Origin: Atherix ibis
Lineage: Eukaryota; Arthropoda; Insecta; Diptera; Athericidae
Reading direction: 5' to 3'
Assembly (NCBI GenBank): GCA_958298945.1
Contig: OY282608.1
Location: 81,144,806-81,208,805 of the forward strand
DNA length: 64,000 nucleotides
Of the stretch, positions 12,921 through 27,101 are shown in pieces. The notes below the pieces were generated by a model. That model saw nothing but the letters and a program-made list of their open reading frames with translations, ran no database searches and had not been told where the DNA came from. The stretch's first letter is position 1, and each line of letters opens with the position of its first letter. The translations under genes and the position numbers were made by a program.

Positions 12921-15073
12921 ACCAACAAACCAACAAACCAACAAACCAACAAGCCAACAAACCAACAATCCAACAAACCAACAAACAAATAAACCAACAA
13001 ACCAACAAACCAACAAACCAACAAACCAACAAACCAACAAACCAACAAACCAACAAACGAACAAACCAACAAGCCAACCAACCAACAAACGAACAAAACA
13101 ACAAACCAACAACCCACAAACCAACAAGCCAAGAAACCAACAAACCAACAAGCCAACAAACGAACAAACCAACAAACAAACAAACCAACAAACCAACAAA
13201 CCAACAAGCGAACAAACCAACAAGCCAACAAACCAACAAACAAATAAACAAACAAACCAACAAACCAGCAAACCAACAAACCAACAAACAAACAAACCAA
13301 TAAGCCAATAAGCCAACAAACCAACAAACGAACAAACCAACAAACCAACAAACCAGCAAACCAACAAATTAACAAACCAACAAACCAACAAACCAACAAG
13401 CCAACAAACCAACAAACCAACAAGCCAACAACCCAACAAACCAAAAAACCAACAAACGAACAAACCAACAAACAAACAAACCAACAAACCAACAAACCAC
13501 CAAGCCAAGAAACCAACAAACCAACAAACCAACCAACCAACAAACCAACAAACCAACAAACCAAAAAACCAACAAACGAACAAACGAACAAACCAACAAA
13601 CCAACAAACCAACAAACCAACAAACCAACAAGCCAACAAACCAACAAACCAACAAACCAACAAACCAACAAACCAACAAACCAACAAACGAGCAAACCAA
13701 CACGCCAACAAACCAACAAACTAACAAACAAACAAACCAACAAACCAACAAGCCAACCAACCAACAAACGAACAAACCAACAAACCAACAAACCAACAAA
13801 CCAACAAGCCAACAAACCAAAAAACCAACAAACCAACAAACCAACAAGCCAACAAACCAAAAAACCAACAAACCAACAAACCAACAAACCAACAAACCAA
13901 CAAACCAACAAACCAACAAATCAACAAACCAAAAAACCAACAAACCAACAAACCAACCAACCAAGAAACCAACAAACCAACAAACCAAAAAACCAACAAA
14001 CCAACAAACCAATAAACCGACAACCCAACAAACCAACAAACCAACAAACCAAAAAACCAAAAAACCAACAAACCAACAAACCAACAAACGAAGAAACTAA
14101 CAAACCAACAAACCAACAAACCAACAAACCAACAAACAAACAAACCAACAAACCAACACACCAACAAACCAACAAACTAACAAACCAACAAACTAACAAA
14201 CCAACCCGCCAACAAGCCAACAAACCAACAAGCCAACAAACGAACAAGCCAACAAACAAACAAACCAACAAACAAACAAACCAACAAGCCAACAAACCGA
14301 CAAACCAACAAACCAACAAGCAAGCAAACCAAAAAACCAATAAAGCAACAAACCAATAAACCAACAAACCAACAAACCAACAAACCAACAAACCAACAAG
14401 CCAACAAGCCAACAAGCCAACAAACCAACAAACCAACAAACCAACAAACTAACAAACCAACAAACCAACAAACCAACAAACGAACAAACTAACAAACCAA
14501 CAAACCAACAAACCAATAAACCAACAAACTAACAAACCAACAAACCAACAAACCAGCAAACCAACAAACAAACAAAACCAACAAACCAACAAGCCAACAA
14601 GACAACAAACCAACAAGCCAACAAACGAACAAACCAACATGCCAACAAACCAACAAACCAACAAACCAACAAACCAACAAACCTACAAACCAACAAACCA
14701 ACAAACAAAAAAACCAACAAACGAATAAACAAAGAAACTAACAAACCAACAAACCAACAAACCAACAAACCAACAAACCAAAAAACCAACAAACCAACAA
14801 ACCAACAAACCAACAATTCAACAAACCAACAAACCAACAAACCAACAAACCAACGAACCAACAAACAAACAAACCAACAAACCACCAAACCACCAAACCA
14901 ACAAACCAACAAGCCAACAAACCAAAAAACCAACAAACCAACAAGCCAAGTAACGAACAAACCAACAAACAAACAAACCAACAAACCAACAAACAAATTA
15001 ACCAACAAACCAACAAGCCAACGTACCAACAAACCAACAAGCCAACAAGCCAACAAACCAACAAACAAATAAC
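12921..15073 (+). repeat. Block D, copy 1
   Basis: This is homologous to 15,241-17,417. The offset grows along the block: 2,320 bp at the left edge, 2,328 near 13,359, 2,336 near 13,711-14,087, and 2,344 at the ATG (14,639/16,983) and GTAC (15,023/17,367) markers. Each step is one 8-bp unit, so copy 2 has gained three units, or copy 1 lost them, in separate places since duplication. Confidence 0.85.
14639..15027 (+). repeat. E cassette copy 2
   Basis: This has the same landmarks and 384-bp spacing (ATG 14,639; GTAC G at 15,023). It differs by CGAATAAAC where the others read CGAACAAAC or CGAACAAAT, and by AACCAAAAAACC before CAAGTAACG. It lies at the right end of block D copy 1. Confidence 0.87.
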
Positions 15074-15240
15074 CCAACAAACCAACAAACCAACAAACCA
15101 ACAAACCAACAAACCAACAAACCAACAAACCAACAAGCCAACAAACCAAGAAACCAACAAACGAACAAACCAACAAACTAACAAACCAATAAACCAACAA
15201 ACCAACAAACCAACAAACCCACAAACCGACATACAAATAA

Positions 15241-17417
15241 ACCAACAAACCAACAAACCAACAAACCAACAAGCCAACAAACCAACAATCCAACAAACCA
15301 ACAAACAAATAAACCAACAAACCAACAAACCAACAAACCAACAAACCAACAAACCAACAAACCAACAAACCAACAAACCAACAAACGAACAAACCAACAA
15401 GCCAACCAACCAACAAACGAACAAAACAACAAACCAACAACCCACAAACCAACAAGCCAAGAAACCAACAAACCAACAAGCCAACAAACGAACAAACCAA
15501 CAAACAAACAAACCAACAAACCAACAAACCAACAAGCGAACAAACCAACAAGCCAACAAACCAACAAACAAATAAACAAACAAACCAACAAACCAGCAAA
15601 CCAACAAACCAACAAACAAACAAACCAATAAGCCAATAAGCCAACAAACCAACAAACGAACAAACCAACAAACCAACAAACCAGCAAACCAACAAATTAA
15701 CAAACCAACAAACCAACAAACCAACAAGCCAACAAACCAACAAACCAACAAGCCAACAACCCAACAAACCAAAAAACCAACAAACGAACAAACCAACAAA
15801 CAAACAAACCAACAAACCAACAAACCACCAAGCCAAGAAACCAACAAACCAACAAACCAACCAACCAACAAACCAACAAACCAACAAACCAAAAAACCAA
15901 CAAACGAACAAACGAACAAACCAACAAACCAACAAACCAACAAACCAACAAACCAACAAGCCAACAAACCAACAAACCAACAAACCAACAAACCAACAAA
16001 CCAACAAACCAACAAACCAACAAACGAGCAAACCAACAAGCCAACAAACCAACAAACTAACAAACCAACAAACCAACAAACCAACAAGCCAACCAACCAA
16101 CAAACGAACAAACCAACAAACCAACAAACCAACAAACCAACAAGTCAACAAACCAAAAAACCAACAAACCAACAAACCAACAAGCCAACAAACCAAAAAA
16201 CCAACAAACCAACAAACCAACAAACCAACAAACCAACAAACCAACAAATCAACAAACCAAAAAACCAACAAACCAACAAACCAACCAACCAAGAAACCAA
16301 CAAACCAGCAAACCAAAAAACCAACAAACCAACAAACCAACAAACCAATAAACCGACAACCCAACAAACCAACAAACCAACAAACCAAAAAACCAAAAAA
16401 CCAACAAACCAACAAACCAACAAACGAAGAAACTAACAAACCAACAAACCAACAAACCAACAAACCAACAAACAAACAAACCAACAAACCAACACACCAA
16501 CAAACCAACAAACCAACAAACCAACAAACTAACAAACCAACCAGCCAACAAGCCAACAAACCAACAAGCCAACAAACGAACAAGCCAACAAACAAACAAA
16601 CCAACAAACAAACAAACCAACAAGCCAACAAACCGACAAACCAACAAACCAACAAGCAAGCAAACCAACAAACCAATAAAGCAACAAACCAATAAACCAA
16701 CAAACCAACAAACCAACAAACCAACAAACCAACAAGCCAACAAGCCAACAAGCCAACAAACCAACAAACCAACAAACCAACAAACCAACAAACTAACAAA
16801 CCAACAAACCAACAAACCAACAAACGAACAAACTAACAAACCAACAAACCAACAAACCAATAAACCAACAAACTAACAAACCAACAAACCAACAAACCAG
16901 CAAACCAACAAACGAACAAAACTAACAAACCAACAAGCCAACAAGACAACAAACCAACAAGCCAACAAACGAACAAACCAACATGCCAACAAACCAACAA
17001 ACCAACAAACCAACAAACCAACAAACCTACAAACCAACAAACCAACAAACAAAAAAACCAACAAACGAACAAACAAAGAAACTAACAAACCAACAAACCA
17101 ACAAACCAACAAACCAACAAACCAAAAAACCAACAAACCAACAAACCAACAAACCAACAATTCAACAAACCAACAAACCAACAAACCAACAAACCAACGA
17201 ACCAACAAACAAACAAACCAACAAACCACCAAACCACCAAACCAACAAACCAACAAGCCAACAAACCAACAAACCAACAAACCAACAAGCCAAGTAACGA
17301 ACAAACCAACAAACAAACAAACCAACAAACCAACAAACAAATTAACCAACAAACCAACAAGCCAACGTACCAACAAACCAACAAGCCAACAAGCCAACAA
17401 ACCAACAAACAAATAAA
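15241..17417 (+). repeat. Block D, copy 2
   Basis: This is the second copy of D, with three single-unit expansions relative to copy 1. It ends where 15,073 reads AACCC and this copy reads AAACC. It includes the 296-bp A sub-repeat (about 16,529-16,783) and the E cassette at 16,983, so D blocks are composites of family C-like and A-like segments. Confidence 0.85.
16983..17371 (+). repeat. E cassette copy 3
   Basis: ATG lies at 16,983 and the GTAC G at 17,367, 384 bp apart. It reads CAAGTAACG where copy 1 reads CAACTAACG. The next copy begins 929 bp further on. Confidence 0.88.
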
Positions 17418-17911
17418 CCAACAAACCAACACACCAACAAACCAACAAACCAACAAACCAACAAACTAACAAACCAACCAGCCAACAAGCCAACAAACCA
17501 ACAAGCCAACAAACGAACAAGCCAACAAACAAACAAACCAACAAACACACAAACCAACAAGCCAACAAACCGACAAACCAACAAACCAACAAGCAAGCAA
17601 ACCAACAAACCAATAAAGCAACAAACCAATAAACCAACAAACCAACAAACCAACAAACCAACAAACCAACAAGCCAACAAGCCAACAAGCCAACAAACCA
17701 ACAAACCAACAAACCAACAAACTAACAAACCAACAAACCAACAAACCAACAAACGAACAAACTAACAAACCAACAAACCAACAAACCAATAAACCAACAA
17801 ACTAACAAACCAACAAACCAACAAACCAGCAAACCAACAAACGAACAAAACCAACAAACCAACAAGCCAACAAGACAACAAACCAACAAGCCAACAAACG
17901 AACAAACCAAC

Positions 17912-18300
17912 ATGCCAACAAACCAACAAACCAACAAACCAACAAACCAACAAACCTACAAACCAACAAACCAACAAACAAAAAAACCAACAAACGAACA
18001 AATAAAGAAACTAACAAACCAACAAACCAACAAACCAACAAACCAACAAACCAAAAAACCAACAAACCAACAAACCAACAAACCAACAATTCAACAAACC
18101 AACAAACCAACAAACCAACAAACCAACGAACCAACAAACAAACAAACCAACAAACCACCAAACCACCAAACCAACAAACCAACAAGCCAACAAACCAACA
18201 AACCAACAAACCAACAAGCCAAGTAACGAACAAACCAACAAACAAACAAACCAACAAACCAACAAACAAATTAACCAACAAACCAACAAGCCAACGTACC
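17912..18300 (+). repeat. E cassette copy 4
   Basis: ATG lies at 17,912 and the GTAC G at 18,296, 384 bp apart. It carries a private change, CAAATAAAGAAAC instead of CAAACAAAGAAAC. It is 929 bp after copy 3 and 833 bp before copy 5. The 96-bp difference in spacing is 12 units and lies outside the cassette. Confidence 0.88.
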
Positions 18301-18744
18301 AACAAACCAACAAGCCAACAAGCCAACAAACCAACAAACCAACAAACCTACAAACAAACAAGTCAACAAACAAACAAACCAACAAACAAACAAACCAACA
18401 AGCCAACAAACCGACAAACCAACAAACCAACAAGCAAGCAAACCAACAAACCAATAAAGCAACAAACCAATAAACCAACAAACCAACAAACCAACAAACC
18501 AACAAACCAACAAGCCAACAAGCCAACAAGCCAACAAACCAACAAACCAACAAACTAACAAACCAACAAACCAACAAACCAACAAACGAACAAACTAACA
18601 AACCAACAAACCAACAAACCAATAAACCAACAAACTAACAAACCAACAAACCAACAAACCAGCAAACCAACAAACGAACAAAACCAACAAACCAACAAGC
18701 CAACAAGACAACAAACCAACAAGCCAACAAACGAACAAACCAAC

Positions 18745-19133
18745 ATGCCAACAAACCAACAAACCAACAAACCAACAAACCAACAAACCTACAAACCAAC
18801 AAACCAACAAACAAAAAAACCAACAAACGAACAAACAAAGAAACTAACAAACCAACAAACCAACAAACCAACAAACCAACAAACCAAAAAACCAACAAAC
18901 CAACAAACCAACAAACCAACAATTCAACAAACCAACAAACCAACAAACCAACAAACCAACGAACCAACAAACAAACAAACCAACAAACCACCAAACCACC
19001 AAACCAACAAACCAACAAGCCAACAAACCAACAAACCAACAAACCAACAAGCCAAGTAACGAACAAACCAACAAACAAACAAACCAACAAACCAACAAAC
19101 AAATTAACCAACAAACCAACAAGCCAACGTACC
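18745..19133 (+). repeat. E cassette copy 5
   Basis: ATG lies at 18,745 and the GTAC G at 19,129, again 384 bp apart. It is the last of the E group. About 60 bp further on, the array switches to C-type sequence (CCTACAAAC, AAGTCAAC at about 19,181-19,200). Confidence 0.88.
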
Positions 19134-19189
19134 AACAAACCAACAAGCCAACAAGCCAACAAACCAACAAACCAACAAACCTACAAACA

Positions 19190-21537
19190 AACAAGTCAAC
19201 AAACCAACAAACCAACAAGCCAACAAACCAACAAACCAACAAACCAACAAACCAACAAACCAACAAACCGGCAAACAAATTAACCAACAAACCAACAAAC
19301 CGACAAACCAACAAGCCAACAAACCAATAATCCAATAAACCAACAAACAAATAAACCAACAAACCAACAAACCAACAAACCAACAAACCAACAAACCAAC
19401 AAACCAACAAACCAACAAACCAACAAACGAACAAGCCAACCAACCAACAAACGAACAAACCAACAAACCAACAAACCAACAAACCACACACCAACAAGGC
19501 AAGAAACCAACAAACCAACAAGCCAACAAACGAACAAACCAACAAACAAACAAACCAACAAACCAACAAACCAACAAGCAAACAAACCAACAAGCCAACA
19601 AACCAACAAACAAATAAACAAACAAACCAACAAACCAGCAAACCAACAAACCAACAAACCAACAAACCAATAAGCCAATAAGCCAACAAACCAACAAACG
19701 AACAAACCAACAAACCAACAAACCAACAAACCAACAAACCAACAAACCAACAAACCAACAAGCCAACAAACCAACAAACCAACAAGCCAACAACCCAACA
19801 AACCAAAAAACCAACAAACGAACAAAACAACAAACAAACAAACCAACAAACCAACAAACCACCAAGCCAAGAAACCAACAAACCAACAAACCAACCAACC
19901 AAGAAACCAACAAACCAACAAACCAAAAAACCAACAAACGAACAAACCAACAAACCAACAAACCAACAAACCAACAAACCAACAAACCAACAAACCAACA
20001 AACCAACAAGCCAACAAACCAACCAACCAACAAACGAACAAACCAACAAACCAACAAACCAACAAACCAACAAACCAACAAACCAACAAGCCAACAAACC
20101 AAAAAACCAACAAACCAACGAACCAAGAAGCCAACAAACCAAAAAACCAACAAACCAACAAACCAACAAACCAACAATCCAACAAACCAACAAACCAAAA
20201 AAACCAACAAACCACAAACCAACAAGCCAAGAAACCAACAAACCAACAAGCCAACAAACGAACAAACCAACAAACAAACAAACCAACAAACCAACAAACC
20301 AACAAGCCAACAAACAAATAAATAAACAAACCAACAAACCTGCAAACCAACAAACCAACAAACCAACAAACCAATAAGCCAATAAGCCAACAAACCAACA
20401 AACGAACAAACCAACAAACCAACAAACCAACAAACCAACAAACCAACAAACCAACAAACCAACAAACCAACAAACCAACAAGCCAACAAACCAAGAAACC
20501 AACAAGCCAACAAACCAAAAAAACGAGCAAACGAACAAACCAACCAACAAACAAACCAACAAACCAACAAACCACCAAGCCAAGAAACCAACAAACCAAC
20601 AAACTAACAAACCAACAAACCAACAAACCAACAAACAAACAAACAAACTAAAATTCAACAAACCAACAAACCAACAATCCAACAAACCAACAAGCCAACA
20701 AACTAACAAGCAAACAAACGAACAAACGAACAAACCATCAAACCAACAAACCAACAAACCAACAAACCAACAAACCAACAAACCAACAAACCAACAAACC
20801 AACGAACCAACAAACCAACAAACCAACAAACCAACAAACCAAAAAACTAACAAACCAACAAACAAATAAACTAACAAACCAACAAACGAACAAACCAACA
20901 AACCAACAAACCAACAAACCAACAAACGAATAAACGAACAAACCAACAAGCCAACAAACTAACAAGCCAACAAACCAAAAAACCAACAAACCAACAAACC
21001 AGCAAACCAACAAGCCAACAAACCAAAAAACCAACAAACGAACAAACCAACAAACAAACAAACCAACAAACCAACAAACCAACAAGCCAAGAAACCAACA
21101 AACCAACAAACCAACAAACCAGCAAACATACAAACAAATAAAACAACAAACCAACAAACCAACAAACCAACAAACCAACAAACCAACAAACCAACAAACC
21201 AACATGCCAACAAGCCAACAACCCAACAAACAAACAAACGAACAAACGAACAAACCATCAAACCAACAAACCAATAAATAAATAAACCAACAAACCAACA
21301 AACGAACGAACCAACAAACCAACAAACCAACAAACCAACAAACTAACAAGCCAACAAACCAAAAAACCAACAAACCAACAAACCAGCAAACCAACAAACC
21401 AACAAGCCAACAAACCAAAAAACCAACAACCGAACAAACCAACAAACAAACAAACCAACAAACCAACAAGCCAAGAAACCAACAAACCAACAAACTAATA
21501 AACCAGGAAACAAACAAACAAATAAAACAACACACCA
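19190..21537 (+). repeat. Block C, partial copy 3
   Basis: This matches about 5,520-7,827 with an offset that steps 13,669, 13,685, 13,693, 13,702 and 13,710 bp, mostly by whole units. Shared landmarks are CCGGCAAAC, CCACA(A/C)ACC, CTAAAATTC at 20,648, ATG at 21,204 and CCAGGAAAC near 21,506. It is more diverged than the two tandem C copies. It stops at AACACACCAATA (21,531-21,541), where it joins D-type sequence. Confidence 0.85.
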
Positions 21538-21540
21538 ATA

Positions 21541-23020
21541 AACCAACAAACCAACAAACCAACAAACCAACAAGCCAACAAACCAACAAACCAACAAACG
21601 AACAAACCAACAAACTAATAAACCAACAAACCAACAAACCCACAAACCAACAAACCCACAAACCAACAAACCAACAAACCAACAAGCCAACAAACCAAAA
21701 AACCAACAAACCAACAAACCAACAAACCAACAAACCAACAAACCAACAAACCAACAAACCAACAAACCAACAAATCAACAAACAAACAAACCAACAAACA
21801 AACAAACCAACAAACCAACAAACCAACAAGCCAACAAACCAACAAACCAACAAGCCATAAACGAACAAACCAACAGACAAACAGACCAACAAACCTACAA
21901 ACAAACAAGTCAACAAACCAACAAACCAACAAGCCAACAAACCAACAAACCAACAAACCAACAAACCGACAAACAAATAAACCAACAAACCAACAAACCA
22001 ACAAACCAACAAGCCAACAAACCAACAATCCAACAAACCAACAAACAAATAAACCAACAAACCAACAAACCAACAAACCAACAAACCAACAAACCAACAA
22101 ACCAACAAACCAACAAACCAACAAACCAACAAACGAACAAACCAACAAGCCAACCAACCAACAAACGAACAAAACAACAAACAAACAACCCACAAACCAA
22201 CAAGCCAAGAAACCAACAAACCAACAAGCCAACAAACGAACAAACCAACAAACAAACAAACCAACAAACCAACAAACCAACAAGCGAACAAACCAACAAG
22301 CCAACAAACCAACAAACAAATAAACAAACAAACCAACAAACCAGCAAACCAACAAACCAACAAACAAACAAACCAATAAGCCAATAAGCCAACAAACCAA
22401 CAAACGAACAAACCAACAAACCAACAAACCAGCAAACCAACAAATTAACAAACCAACAAACCAACAAACCAACAAGCCAACAAACCAACAAACCAACAAG
22501 CCAACAACCCAACAAACCAAAAAACCAACAAACGAACAAACCAACAAACAAACAAACCAACAAACCAACAAACCACCAAGCCAAGAAACCAACAAACCAA
22601 CAAACCAACCAACCAAGAAACCAAGAAACCAACAAACCAAAAAACCAACAAACGAACAAACGAACAAACCAACAAACCAACAAACCAACAAACCAACAAA
22701 CCAACAAGCCAACAAACCAACAAACCAACAAACCAACAAACCAACAAACCAACAAACCAACAAACGAGCAAACCAACAAGCCAACAAACCAACAAACTAA
22801 CAAACCAACAAACCAACAAACCAACAAACCAACAAGCCAACCAACCAACAAACGAGCAAACCAACAAACCAACAAACCAACAAACCAACAAGCCAACAAA
22901 CCAAAAAACCAACAAACCAACAAACCAACAAGCCAACAAACCAAAAAACCAACAAACCAACAAACCAACAAACCAACAAACCAACAAACCAACAAATCAA
23001 CAAACCAAAAAACCAACAAA
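21541..23020 (+). repeat. Block D-like copy 3 (matches about 12,481-13,944)
   Basis: The offset is 9,060 bp at the CAAACTAATAAACC landmark (12,551/21,611) and 9,076 bp later, a two-unit gain. It carries both CCCACAAACC units, CCATAAACG, CAGACAAACAGACC and AAATCAAC. The match ends near 23,020, where this copy reads CCACAAACC and 13,944 continues with normal units. It is fused directly to the partial C copy on its left. Confidence 0.85.
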
Positions 23021-24420
23021 CCACAAACCAACAAGCCAAGAAACCAACAAACCAACAAGCCAACAAACGAACAAACCAACAAACAAACAAACCAAGAAAC
23101 CAACAAACCAACAAGCCAACAAACAAATAAATAAACAAACCATCAAACCAGCAAACCAACAAACCAACAAACCAATAAGCCAATAAGCCAACAAACCAAC
23201 AAACGAACAAACCAACAAACCAACAAACCAACAAACCAACAAACAAACAAACAAACTAAAATTCAACAAACCAACAAACCAACAAACCAACAATCCAACA
23301 AACCAATAAGCCAACAAACGAACAAGCAAACAAACGAACAAACGAACAAACCATCAAACCAACAAACCAACAAACCAACAAACCAACAAACCAACAAACG
23401 AACAAACCAACAAACCAACAAACCAACGAACCAACAAACCAACAAACCAACAAACCAACAAACCAACAAACTAAGAAACCAACAAACAAATAAACTAACA
23501 AACCAACAAACGAACAAACCAACAAACCAACAAACGAATAAACGAACAAACCAACAAGCCAACAAAATAACAAGCCAACAAACCAAAAAACCAACAAACT
23601 AACAAACCAGCAAACCAACAAACCAACAAGCCAACAAACCAAAAAAACCAACAATCGAACAAACAAACAAACAAACAAACCAACAAACCAGCAAACATAC
23701 AAACAAATAAAACAACAAACCAACAAACCAACAATCCAACAAACCAAAAAAACCAATAAACCAACAAACCAACATGCCAACAAGCCAACAAGCCAACAAA
23801 CAAACAAACGAACAAACGAACAAACCATCAAACCAACAAACCAATAAATAAATAAACCAACAAATCAACAAACGAACAAACCAACAAACCAATAAACCAA
23901 CAAACCAACAAACCAACAAGCCAACAAACCAACAAACTAACAAGCCAACAAACCAAAAAACCAACAAACCAACAAACCAGCAAACCAACAAACCAACAAG
24001 CCAACAAACCAAAAAACCAACAAACGAACAAACCCACAAACAAACAAACCAACAAACCAATAAACCAACAAGCCAAGAAACCAACAAACAAATAAACCAA
24101 CAAACCAGTAAACAAACAAACAAATAAAACAACACACCAACAAACCAACAAGCCAACAAACCAAAAAACCAACAAACCAACAAACCAACAAATCAACAAA
24201 CCAACAAACAGACAAGCCAACAAACGAACAAACGAACAAACCAACAAACCAACAAACCAACAAATAAATAAACCAACAAACCAACAAACGAACAAACCAA
24301 CAAACCAACAAACCAACAAACCAACAAACCAACAAACCAATAAACCAACAAACCCACAAACCAACAAACCAACAAACCAACAAACCTACAAAGCAACAAA
24401 CCAACAAACTAACAAACCAA
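23021..24420 (+). repeat. Shortened C-like copy
   Basis: C landmarks appear in order: CCACAAACC with CCAAGAAACC, CTAAAATTC at 23,256, the ATG variant at 23,774, AAATAAATAAACC and CAACACACC. Their spacing is shorter than in blocks C1 and C2, and many private variants occur (CAACAATCG, AAACAGACAAGCC). It reads as an older, internally deleted C copy. No gene is seen. Confidence 0.7.
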
Positions 24421-25770
24421 CAAACCAACAAGCCAACAAACTAACAAGCCAACAGACGAACAAACGAAGAAACCAACAAACCAACAAACCAACAAACAAA
24501 TAAACCAACAAACTAATAAATTAACAAACCAACAAACCAACAAACCAACAAACGAACAACCCAACAAACCAACAAACCAACAAACCAACCAACCAACAAA
24601 CCAACAAACCAACAAACCAACAAACCAACAAACCAACAAGCCAACAAACCAACAAACCAACCAACAAACAAACCAACTAACCAACAAGTCAACAAGCCAA
24701 CAAACCAACAAGCCAATAACGAACAAACCAACAAACCAACAAACCAACAAACCAACAAACCAACAAACCAACAAACCAACGAACTAACAAACCAACAAAC
24801 CAACAAGCCAACAAGCCAACAAACCAACAAGCCAACAAATGAAAAAAACAAAAAAACCAACAAACCAACAAACCAACAAACCAACAAACCAACAAACCAA
24901 CAAGCCAACAAGCCAACAAACCAACAAGCCAACAAACGAACAAACGAACAAACCAACAAACCAACAAACAAATAAACCAACAAACCAACAAACCAACAAA
25001 CCAACAAACCAACAAACCAACAAACCAACGAACCAACAAACAAACAAACCAACAAACCAACAAGCCAACAAGCCAACAAACCAACAAGCCAATAACGAAC
25101 AAACCAACAAACCAACAAACCAACAAATCAACAAACAAACAAACCAACAAGCCAATAACGAACAAATCAACAAACCAACAAACCAACAAACCAACAAACC
25201 AACAAACCAACAAACCAACAAACTAACAAACGAACAAACCAACAAGCCAACAAGCCAACAAACCAATAAGCCAACAAACGAACAAACGAACAAACCAGCA
25301 AACCAAAAAACCAACAAACTAATAAACCAACAAACCAACAAACGAACAAACCAACAAACCAGCAAACCAGCAAACCAACAAACTAACAAACCAAAAGACC
25401 AACAAACCAACAAACCAACAAACCAACAAACCAACAAACCAACAAACCAACAAACCAACAAACCAACAAACCAACAAACCAACAAACAAACAAACCAACA
25501 AACCAACAAGCCAACAAACTTACAAGCCAATAACGAACAAACCAACAAACCAACAAACCAACAAACCAACAAACCAACAAACCAACAAACCAACAAACCA
25601 ACAAACCAACAAACCAACAAACTAACAAACCAACAAACCAACAAACCAACAAACCAACAAACCAACAAACCAACAAACCAACAAACCAACAAACCAACAA
25701 ACCAACAAACCAACAAACCAACAAACCAACAAACCAACAAACCAACAAACCAACAAACCAACAAACCAAC

Positions 25771-26070
25771 AACCCAACAAGGCAACAAGCCAACAAACCA
25801 ATAAGCCAACAAACGAACAAGCCAACAAACAAACAAACCAACAAACAAACAAACCAACAAGCCAACAAACCAACAAAGCAACAAACCAACAAGCAAACAA
25901 ACCAACAAACCAATAAAACAACAAACCAACAAACCAACAAACCAACAAACCAACAAACCAACAAACCAACACACCAACAAGCCAACAAGCCAACAAACCA
26001 ACAAACCAACAAACCAACAAACCAACAAACCAACAAACCAACAAACCAACAAACCAACAAACGAAGAAAC
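25771..26070 (+). repeat. About 0.6-kb tandem duplication, copy 1 segment
   Basis: From AACCCAACAAGGCAAC (GG at 25,781) through CGAAGAAACTAAC (near 26,063) the variants repeat at 26,370-26,677. The offset is 599 bp at the left and 607 bp at the right. A third occurrence of the same start lies at about 30,581 (GG at 30,591). Long perfect runs flank it on the left. Confidence 0.8.
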
Positions 26071-27101
26071 TAACAAACCAACAAACCAACAAACCAACAA
26101 ACCAACAAACCAACAAACCAACAAACCAACAAACCAACAAACCAACAAACCAACAAACCAAAAAACCAACAAACCAACAAACCAACAAACCAAAACCCAA
26201 CAAACCAACAAACAAACAAACCAACAAACCAACAAACCAACAAACCAACAAACCAACAAACCAACAAACCAACAAACCAACAAACCAACAAACCAACAAA
26301 CCAACAAACCAACAAACCAACAAACCAACAAACCAACAAACCAACAAACCAACAAACCAACAAACCAACAACCCAACAAGGCAACAAGCCAACAAACCAA
26401 TAAGCCAACAAACGAACAAGCCAACAAACAAACAAACCAACAAACAAACAAACCAACAAGCCAACAAACCAACAAACCAACAAACCAACAAGCAAACAAA
26501 CCAACAAACCAATAAAACAACAAACCAACAAACCAACAAACCAACAAACCAACAAACCAACAAACCAACACACCAACAAGCCAACAAGCCAACAAACCAA
26601 CAAACCAACAAACCAACAAACCAACAAACCAACAAACCAACAAACCAACAAACCAACAAACCAACAAACGAAGAAACTAACAAACCAACAAACCAACAAA
26701 CCAACAAACCAACAAACTAACAAACCAACAAACCAACAAACCAGCAAACCAACAAACGAACAAGACCAACAAACCAACAAGACATCAAGCCAACAAGCCA
26801 ACAAACCAACAAACCAACAAACCAACAAACCAACAAACCAACAAACCAACAAACCAACAAACCAATAAATCAACAAACCAACAAATAAACAAGCCAATAA
26901 ACGAACAAACGAACAAACCAACAAACCAACAAATAAATAAACCAACAAACCAACAAACAAACAAACCAACAAACCAACAAACCAACAAACCAAGAAACCA
27001 ACAAACCAACAAACGAACAAACGAAGAAACCAAAAAACCAACAAACCAACAAACAAATAAACCAACAAACCAATAAACCAACAAACCAACAAACCAACAC
27101 A

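Larger units (their letters stand above)
12727..19189 (+). repeat. Region III: D duplication and E cassettes
   Basis: This is all satellite. It holds block D twice (12,921-15,073 and 15,241-17,417) and four of the five E cassettes. The 167 bp between the D copies (15,074-15,240) and the first 200 bp (12,727-12,920) are array with common variants plus CAGACAAACAGACC and AAGTCAAC near 12,830-12,850. No gene is seen. Confidence 0.85.

Noticed and set aside
12921..17417. Exact 2,3xx-bp tandem duplication with a single period
   Set aside because: The offset changes in three 8-bp steps and 167 bp separates the copies, so I report two diverged copies instead of one clean tandem period.
24839..25804. 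ATG-initiated + frames encoding N/Q/T-rich peptide, as possible surface or prion-like repeat proteins
   Set aside because: ATG arises from recurrent variants, frame length differs widely among near-identical copies, and there is no signal peptide, non-repeat terminus or flanking regulatory sequence.
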